A DNA stretch of 40,106 nucleotides. It comes from a virus. The translations under genes were made by a program, and so were the position numbers. The notes below the pieces were generated by a model that searched no databases, was not told the DNA's origin, and saw only the letters and a program-made list of their open reading frames with translations. Of the stretch, positions 35,882 to 40,106 are shown piece by piece. Each line of letters begins with the position of its first letter. Position 1 is the first letter of the stretch. The DNA lies in IMG/VR virus record IMGVR_UViG_3300037258_000108, positions 1-40,106 of that record; one strand, written 5' to 3'.

Positions 35882-36064
35882 TTATTTCTTCCGCAATCCT
35901 TTCAAAGTCTTTGCCAGCGCAACTTCTTTTCTAATAGTAGGAGACTTACTTTTAGCAGCTTTGGCCATTTTCTTTGCCGGAATTTTTTTGCCTTCTGGGA
36001 CACCAAGTTCACGATGTAACTTACCAGGATGTTTGATTGCTTTTGCGATCCACTTCTCGGCCAT
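35882..36064 (-). CDS. Small lysine-rich protein (60 aa)
   Basis: MAEKWIAKAIKHPGKLHREL, then GVPEGKKIPAKKMAKAAKSK, is a pattern I have seen in small proteins of podovirus head regions (WIxxAIKxPGxLxxxLGVPxGxxIPxxKL). Strongly basic, helical. Probably a minor virion or DNA-binding protein; function unestablished. Two bases separate it from the next gene in its operon. Confidence 0.7.
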   Translation of the reverse strand: MAEKWIAKAIKHPGKLHRELGVPEGKKIPAKKMAKAAKSKSPTIRKEVALAKTLKGLRKK

Positions 36065-36065
36065 T

Positions 36066-36248
36066 TTAACTTGCTCCGTTCACAGGTTGTGCTGGCTGTG
36101 CGGCTGGATTCACTTTTTTTTCCACATACGCAACTAAATCGGTAGCAACGCGGCCTAGCAATTGGAGAACATAGGCTTCAACTTCAGGAGTTTGGGCGGC
36201 TAGTTCTTTCTCTAACATCGTAATGACAACACCAGATACAAAGCTCAT
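36066..36248 (-). CDS. Small helical protein, paralogue of the gene at 16333 (60 aa)
   Basis: VSGVVITMLEKELAAQTPEVEAYVLQLL followed by DLVAYVEKKV parallels the 66-aa protein at 16333-16533 in length and in EKE, PE and AY spacing. N-terminal hydrophobic, C-terminal proline-rich (NPAAQPAQPVNGAS). Membrane contact or oligomer formation is possible. One copy lies near the head genes, the other near the fibre genes. Confidence 0.68.
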   Translation of the reverse strand: MSFVSGVVITMLEKELAAQTPEVEAYVLQLLGRVATDLVAYVEKKVNPAAQPAQPVNGAS

Positions 36249-36250
36249 GA

Positions 36251-36487
36251 TTATTTTCCTTCTTTATTAACACCACGTGGGTTAGGGCTTCCAGTCTTTG
36301 GACGAGTCGATTTAACTGTAGGTCCAGTTATTCGAGCTTTCGTCTCTTTGCGTCGAGTCTTGTTTGTGTCTTTCGCAACAGGCTTAACACTTTTAGCAAC
36401 AGATTTAAATGCCTTCTTGGCATCCTTCTCTTCGCGTCGGTTGTATGGAGACTTATCAGTCCCGCTACTCTTTTCTGTCTGCTTCAT
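36251..36487 (-). CDS. Small very basic protein (78 aa)
   Basis: MKQTEKSSGTDKSPYNRREE, then repeated K/R clusters (KDAKKAFKSVAKSVKPVAKD, RRKETKARITG, KSTRPKTGS). Histone-tail-like composition, probably disordered. It overlaps the 46-aa gene by 23 nt. A DNA-binding or condensation role is suggested only by charge. Confidence 0.65.
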   Translation of the reverse strand: MKQTEKSSGTDKSPYNRREEKDAKKAFKSVAKSVKPVAKDTNKTRRKETKARITGPTVKSTRPKTGSPNPRGVNKEGK

Positions 36488-36605
36488 TTTGTTTTGCCTC
36501 CTGGTTCAGCATCCAAGTCTCGACTCGCAAAAGTCTCTCATGGAGCATTTGCATACCTTTCAGAATCTCTTCATTTACGTCAACTTCCTTTATGTCTTCA
36601 CTCAT
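36465..36605 (-). CDS. Small acidic coiled-coil protein (46 aa)
   Basis: ATG 36605 opens MSEDIKEVDVNEEILKGMQM and continues as LHERLLRVETWMLNQEAKQN. Amphipathic, acidic, helical; an opposite charge partner to its basic neighbours. It overlaps the gene before it by ATGA (36602-36605) and the one after it. Function unknown. Confidence 0.6.
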   Translation of the reverse strand: MSEDIKEVDVNEEILKGMQMLHERLLRVETWMLNQEAKQNEADRKE

Positions 36606-36721
36606 TTCATGCAATCCTTTTTAACCATTTTCTTAACCAGCTTCTTATCCGCTCTAACGTCGTCATGCTTCATCACCTTCTTTTTCTTCTGGGTCATGCC
36701 GCCCTTTGGTTTGTCTTTCAT
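36602..36721 (-). CDS. Small lysine-rich protein (39 aa)
   Basis: ATG 36721 with AAGGA 9 nt upstream: MKDKPKGGMTQKKKKVMKHD, then DVRADKKLVKKMVKKDCMK. 14 of 39 residues are lysine. It overlaps the 58-aa gene in another frame by 59 nt; the better ribosome-binding site favours this one. Unknown role. Confidence 0.6.
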   Translation of the reverse strand: MKDKPKGGMTQKKKKVMKHDDVRADKKLVKKMVKKDCMK

Positions 36722-36839
36722 TTTTATTTTCCTTATATGTCGACCAAATCTTATCCAGTGTATCGCGAAGAAGACCGCTCGCCAATATGGTCAAAGGCTG
36801 GCTCTCTTCTTCAGGTGCCCATCCACGGCCTAACCTCAT
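36663..36839 (-). CDS. Possible small protein (58 aa), overlaps neighbours
   Basis: ATG 36839 overlaps the stop of the 48-aa gene (ATGA) and opens MRLGRGWAPEEESQPLTILA, then SGLLRDTLDKIWSTYKENKN. The ATGA overlap favours it, but its last third shares DNA with the 39-aa gene. Both may be real. No known domain. Confidence 0.5.
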   Translation of the reverse strand: MRLGRGWAPEEESQPLTILASGLLRDTLDKIWSTYKENKNERQTKGRHDPEEKEGDEA

Positions 36840-36982
36840 TTCTTTTTCTTGCGCTTCTTCTCGCCAGATTCAGAATAAGCAATCGCAACGGCTTGTTTCT
36901 GGGGCTTGCCAGCAGCCATTTCGGTTTTTATGTTGTCCTTAAACCCTTTGCTTCCAGGCTTCGCGCCTTTCTTAAGTGGCAT
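36836..36982 (-). CDS. Small conserved-type basic protein (48 aa)
   Basis: MPLKKGAKPGSKGFKDNIKT, then EMAAGKPQKQAVAIAYSESG and a K/R tail. The MPLKKG...NI.TE..AGKP.KQAVAIA pattern is that of many tiny phage proteins found near head genes. AAGGGG lies before ATG 36982. Function unknown in all cases I recall. Confidence 0.72.
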   Translation of the reverse strand: MPLKKGAKPGSKGFKDNIKTEMAAGKPQKQAVAIAYSESGEKKRKKKK

Positions 36983-37068
36983 TCTAATCCCCTTCTCTCA
37001 AACCGTTTACGTTGACGACGACCACCAAACAGCATGTCAAGCATGCGTTGCCGGGCCTTCTTGCTCAT
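36928..37068 (-). CDS. Possible small arginine-rich protein (46 aa)
   Basis: ATG 37068 (also 37077) overlaps the end of the DnaB-N-like gene: MSKKARQRMLDMLFGGRRQR, then KRFERRGLEC. The first 29 residues fill the gap before the 48-aa gene, then the frame overlaps it by 55 nt. The ribosome-binding site is weak. Listed because the gap is otherwise empty. Confidence 0.3.
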   Translation of the reverse strand: MSKKARQRMLDMLFGGRRQRKRFERRGLECHLRKARSLEAKGLRTT

Positions 37069-37660
37069 GAACCCCATCACAATCCCCACACATAAATAGC
37101 TCGTCATGGTAACGTACCATAGCGAGATTCAATTCAGTAATAACACCGAGAATATATTCTTCAGTATGTGCAAATGCGCGAAACTCAGCAGCTACTTCTT
37201 CAAGAAATAACGCCATGTGCTCACGTCGATCGTCATGCTCTACTCTATCTCGAACATGTTCAATTTGAGCAATTGTGTTTTCGGCAATTTCAATCAACTG
37301 ACGTTGTACTGACTTCTCACGAACGATGTCAGCATAAGCATTTAAGTTAGCAGTAGATGCGCAGTCAGCAACTAATTCATAGATTGCTTTATGACTGTTT
37401 GCATATACATCAATAATCATAGGAGGGTCGAAGCGCCCATGCTGTTTATAGACAACATTCATTAACTCGAAGACATCCCTATGGAACACCAATGAGAAGT
37501 CAGCGGCGCATACCTTCTTTGAGATAGCTTCGAACTGATCGCTATCAAGTAACAATCCACCAAGCAATGCTGCTTCAGCTTCAACTGATTGCGGCAGCTT
37601 GCGAAGTTTAATTAACTCAAAACTAACTTTTGCATCCTTACCATTTTCCAACTTACTCAT
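37037..37660 (-). CDS. Free-standing DnaB N-terminal domain protein (207 aa)
   Basis: Residues about 20-125 (LPQSVEAEAALLGGLLLDSDQFEAI..., FSLVFHRDVFELMNVVYKQHGRFDP, LVADCASTANLNAYADIVREKSVQRQLIEIA) match the N-terminal domain of the replicative helicase DnaB: S-EAE-ALLGGL, F....HR..F, ANL.AYA.IVRE.S..RQLI. There is no Walker motif and no RecA-type ATPase domain. Residues 130-207 are a different helical tail with CGDC near the end. In DnaB this domain forms the collar that binds DnaG primase and loader. Alone it could bait host primase or loader, or help load host DnaB. It lies among late genes after the portal. Confidence 0.82.
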   Translation of the reverse strand: MSKLENGKDAKVSFELIKLRKLPQSVEAEAALLGGLLLDSDQFEAISKKVCAADFSLVFHRDVFELMNVVYKQHGRFDPPMIIDVYANSHKAIYELVADCASTANLNAYADIVREKSVQRQLIEIAENTIAQIEHVRDRVEHDDRREHMALFLEEVAAEFRAFAHTEEYILGVITELNLAMVRYHDELFMCGDCDGVHEQEGPATHA

Positions 37661-37839
37661 TATTTACCATCCTTTTTGTCCCATACTTTACGATACATAT
37701 CAGATCGCTCTTCCGATCTAGCTCCATCTAAATGTCGACGCACTTGATGCTCAAGTTGTCTGTCATCCAGCTTGTAAGTCTTCTTTAACTCCTTGAATGT
37801 GGCTTGATGCAAATCATTCCACGTTACTTTCCCGCTCAT
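37660..37839 (-). CDS. Small protein after portal (59 aa), with an adapter-like 13-mer
   Basis: ATG 37839 overlaps the portal stop (ATGA), and its stop overlaps the next start (TAATG). Product MSGKVTWNDLHQATFKELKK, then a helical, charged chain (LDDRQLEHQVRRHLDGARSEER...). The tight couplings support a real gene. Bases 37707-37719 equal the 13-base common end of Illumina adapters; the frame stays open through it, so it may be chance. Function unknown. Confidence 0.65.
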   Translation of the reverse strand: MSGKVTWNDLHQATFKELKKTYKLDDRQLEHQVRRHLDGARSEERSDMYRKVWDKKDGK

Positions 37840-39956
37840 GCCCTAGCTCCTGTTTGTTGTTCTCGATGTTTATGTTGATGCCTTAAATCCAATGCTTCTT
37901 TCAGATGTCGATGAGCCATATCATGATGCTTCATGTCTCTGTCGGCATTATGAACCATGCGCTCAGTCTGTGCTTTAATGACCTGAACCGAGGCTTGCTG
38001 CTCACTAATTATCTTATCAGCTGCAATCTTCTCACGTTCAACGGCAATTTTCTCCATATCAACCACATGCTGCGCTTTATCCTTCTCAGCTTGTTGCTGG
38101 AGTTTCTGCGTCTCAACTTTCAGCTTGACCATGGCAGGATTGTTTTGCATTTCCATTTCCTGCATTTGCATCGCTTTCTGCTTCATCTCTTCTTGTTCTT
38201 TTTGCCATCCATCAACCATGGATTTAAGCTGCTCTATACCACGTCCTTCCATGTTGTCTAAGACGAAGTTCAAGCCTTTGCTTGCAATGAACTCGGAGAA
38301 TTGAGGAGACATACCCATCATCTCTTTGACCATCATGATGGTACGAGACTTCTGAACCTGGAAGCTAGCGCCTGCTTTGACCACTACATTCAATGCGTTG
38401 GTATCAAAGTCAAACGGCATGCCGTCGTCGGTGTTAATCTTCACGAACTCGCGTTTACCCTCTTCATCCAATATCGGTATTGTTCTTGGAGTAATATAAT
38501 ACTTAGGTAATAGGTCAACATAAATTTCCGCAGCCCTTTGTAGTCCTTGCATAAATCCAACCACGTATGGCATAGCCGCCGAGTTAGATTGTGTAGCACC
38601 TTCCACAATAGCAACACCAGAAAGCTGGTTATTGTTAATTCCAAGGCTAGCATCATAGGACCCCAATATCTGTTCAATAAGAGAGTCTGTACCTGAAAAC
38701 GCTTGTGCAATCTCTGGAGGCGCAGGGACTTTATTAACCTCTCGAATCGGGTTACTGATTGGTAATTCTGGATTTGATTCATGGACTGAGTTGAAGACAT
38801 ATACGTTCGCTGTTTGAGGATTTTTATATGCTTCAAGCAAATCTTCTTCTTTCGGCATTGCTTCCTTAGCTACCATCAACTTCGCTTGCGTCGAGTTCTC
38901 AATCTCATTTGCCAACGCGATACCCGCATAGTTCTTCAGTCGTTGAGCGCCCTTCGCATTATAAACGTAGGGTCTACATACCTGACGAATGTTGCCATTC
39001 TTTGGCGTCTTAACCATAACGCTTGAGCCATCCACAAATACAAGTGGCAGCATCGTATAATCTGTTTGTTCATACTCAAGCACCTGATTGTCAATGACCC
39101 TGTAACGGTCAATTCTGTCAATCATGGTTTTCCTTGGCTTACCAATCTGAGCAGGTGGGACAGTAATGTCATCCCATTCGTCTACTAACTTACGATAGGA
39201 TTCCAAGGTCATTACTTTGCCCGCTGGGTCTTTGTCATCACGCACCTGAACAATCGTCTGCTCGCGTCTTACCTTTTCATAGTAATCAGCAACCAGAATG
39301 ATAGAAGAGTTGTCATTGATGTAAGACCAGTTGAAACCAGCAAAGTCGCGCTTGAAACTGAGTGAAGCAGTCGAGACATCGGGGAACTCTTCCTCGAAGT
39401 CTTCCTTGCTCTTAGGAAATAGTTGAGCACACCAACCACCGTCGCCCTTATGAGGCAACCGAGCGAGCTTATCAAAAACACTCAGTGTGGGTTCTGCTCG
39501 TTCAAATTTGATAACCTGGTCCATTGACATAGAGTTTGCATAGTCAGTGAAGACCTTAATAACTGAGAAGCCACCAGCTAGCAAATCTTTGTAGACTTGG
39601 TATCGCGTATGTTCATTGCCGATATCTAAGAGGACGTGACGTAAATGCTGCTCTACTACCTTCATGGTCAGCCAGTCAGCCTTCGCCTCATCGTCTGCCG
39701 TAACAGAGATATCTGGCTCTTGCTTACTGAATTCACCAAGCAAACGACTCACTCTTGATTCAAGGGTGTTAAATTCAAGTTGAGGTCTGTTGATGGTTTG
39801 TAGTAAAGTTACCTCATCGTCAGTGAGATTTGATTCAAATACGAATCGAACGAATTCATTGAAACGGTCATAGTTCTCTTTAAAGTAATCATGCGCGTTT
39901 CGAACACGATTCTTTATCTTAGGTAAGCGGTCTTGATATCTTTGTGCTACTTGCAT
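37836..39956 (-). CDS. Portal protein, P22-like
   Basis: 706 aa (P22 portal 725). N-terminal YQDRLPKIKNRVRNAHDYFKENYDRFNEFVRFVF, then INRPQLEFNTLESRVSRLLGEFSKQEPDISV, the clip/stem region, and a very long C-terminal helical part (QKAMQMQEMEMQN..., KLKVETQKLQQQAEKDKAQHVVDMEKI..., HRHLKEALDLRHQHKHREQ), i.e. the barrel found only in P22-type portals. A dodecamer at the capsid vertex is the DNA gate and headful sensor. It is the first gene after terL across the circle junction. Confidence 0.93.
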   Translation of the reverse strand: MQVAQRYQDRLPKIKNRVRNAHDYFKENYDRFNEFVRFVFESNLTDDEVTLLQTINRPQLEFNTLESRVSRLLGEFSKQEPDISVTADDEAKADWLTMKVVEQHLRHVLLDIGNEHTRYQVYKDLLAGGFSVIKVFTDYANSMSMDQVIKFERAEPTLSVFDKLARLPHKGDGGWCAQLFPKSKEDFEEEFPDVSTASLSFKRDFAGFNWSYINDNSSIILVADYYEKVRREQTIVQVRDDKDPAGKVMTLESYRKLVDEWDDITVPPAQIGKPRKTMIDRIDRYRVIDNQVLEYEQTDYTMLPLVFVDGSSVMVKTPKNGNIRQVCRPYVYNAKGAQRLKNYAGIALANEIENSTQAKLMVAKEAMPKEEDLLEAYKNPQTANVYVFNSVHESNPELPISNPIREVNKVPAPPEIAQAFSGTDSLIEQILGSYDASLGINNNQLSGVAIVEGATQSNSAAMPYVVGFMQGLQRAAEIYVDLLPKYYITPRTIPILDEEGKREFVKINTDDGMPFDFDTNALNVVVKAGASFQVQKSRTIMMVKEMMGMSPQFSEFIASKGLNFVLDNMEGRGIEQLKSMVDGWQKEQEEMKQKAMQMQEMEMQNNPAMVKLKVETQKLQQQAEKDKAQHVVDMEKIAVEREKIAADKIISEQQASVQVIKAQTERMVHNADRDMKHHDMAHRHLKEALDLRHQHKHREQQTGARA

Positions 39957-39979
39957 AACATGGGGTCCGTTACAAAGTT

Positions 39980-40106
39980 ATTAACGTGTATAAGCAGCTT
40001 TCTTGAGTCTGTCAATTCTATTATGATTGAATGTCAAGCTTTTTGCTAGCTGATTATAATCCGTTTCTGCTGCCGTTGTATGTACTATGATCTTGTCAAT
40101 CAATGC
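39980..40106. repeat. terL: Terminal direct repeat, right copy (again the 3' end of terL)
   Basis: Identical to 1-127. It holds the terL stop (39981-39983, minus strand) and the last 41 codons plus one base of terL. Not a second gene: it should be removed when the genome is circularised. Confidence 0.93.

Overview
The window is one complete, circularly closed genome of a tailed dsDNA phage. Its last 127 bases (39980-40106) repeat its first 127, so the unit genome is about 39,979 bp. The closing junction falls between the large terminase gene and the portal gene, which are adjacent once the circle is joined. The virion genes follow the P22 plan: small and large terminase, long portal, scaffold, P22-type coat, gp4-like adaptor, gp10-like hub, three ejection-protein candidates and tail fibres. 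This predicts a short-tailed, headful-packaging podovirus. Consensus sigma70 promoters, a perfect DnaA box, CsrA, a T4-type lysozyme and an SSB-like acidic tip point to a Gram-negative, probably gammaproteobacterial, host. I cannot name the host. I see no integrase and no CI-size repressor.

There are four main transcription units. (1) The leftward late unit starts near 3650 and runs through terminase and three tRNAs, across the circle junction to portal, a cluster of tiny basic genes, scaffold, coat, tail, ejection and fibre genes. It reaches an intrinsic terminator at 15951-15980; the lysis gene candidates and a VRR-NUC nuclease lie beyond it. (2) A rightward unit from a strong promoter at 3674-3702 carries seven small unknown genes plus csrA and a 45-aa gene. 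(3) A leftward early unit from 10491 carries a Cro-like regulator, several small genes, a 26-aa lipoprotein candidate, rtcB, a replication initiator with an origin inside it, and a DUF6378-like gene. (4) A rightward early unit from 10497-10525 carries a recombination module: Sak4-like ATPase, SSB-like protein, Cas4-like nuclease and SF2 helicase. A small rightward cassette (33851-34606: excisionase-like HTH, two small genes and tRNA-Tyr) sits inside the late region like a moron.

The main new observation is one 21-bp operator, TATGCTAA-N5-TTAGCATA, with five copies at four control points: both divergent promoter regions (3661-3703 and 10501-10521), just upstream of the initiator gene (7244-7264), and over the start of a 43-aa membrane protein gene in the tail region (24516-24536). 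This looks like a whole-phage regulon, possibly of the Cro-like protein.

Other points of interest are a lambda-O-like origin (four palindromic iterons, a perfect DnaA box and an AT-rich stretch) inside the initiator gene; three tandem paralogues of a repeat-rich fibre protein; phage-borne CsrA, RtcB and four tRNAs; a free-standing DnaB N-terminal domain; and a GC-rich, structured, possibly coding leader before the scaffold gene. Many short genes listed here (26-59 aa) were read directly from the sequence and rest on start/stop overlaps and ribosome-binding sites rather than on homology.
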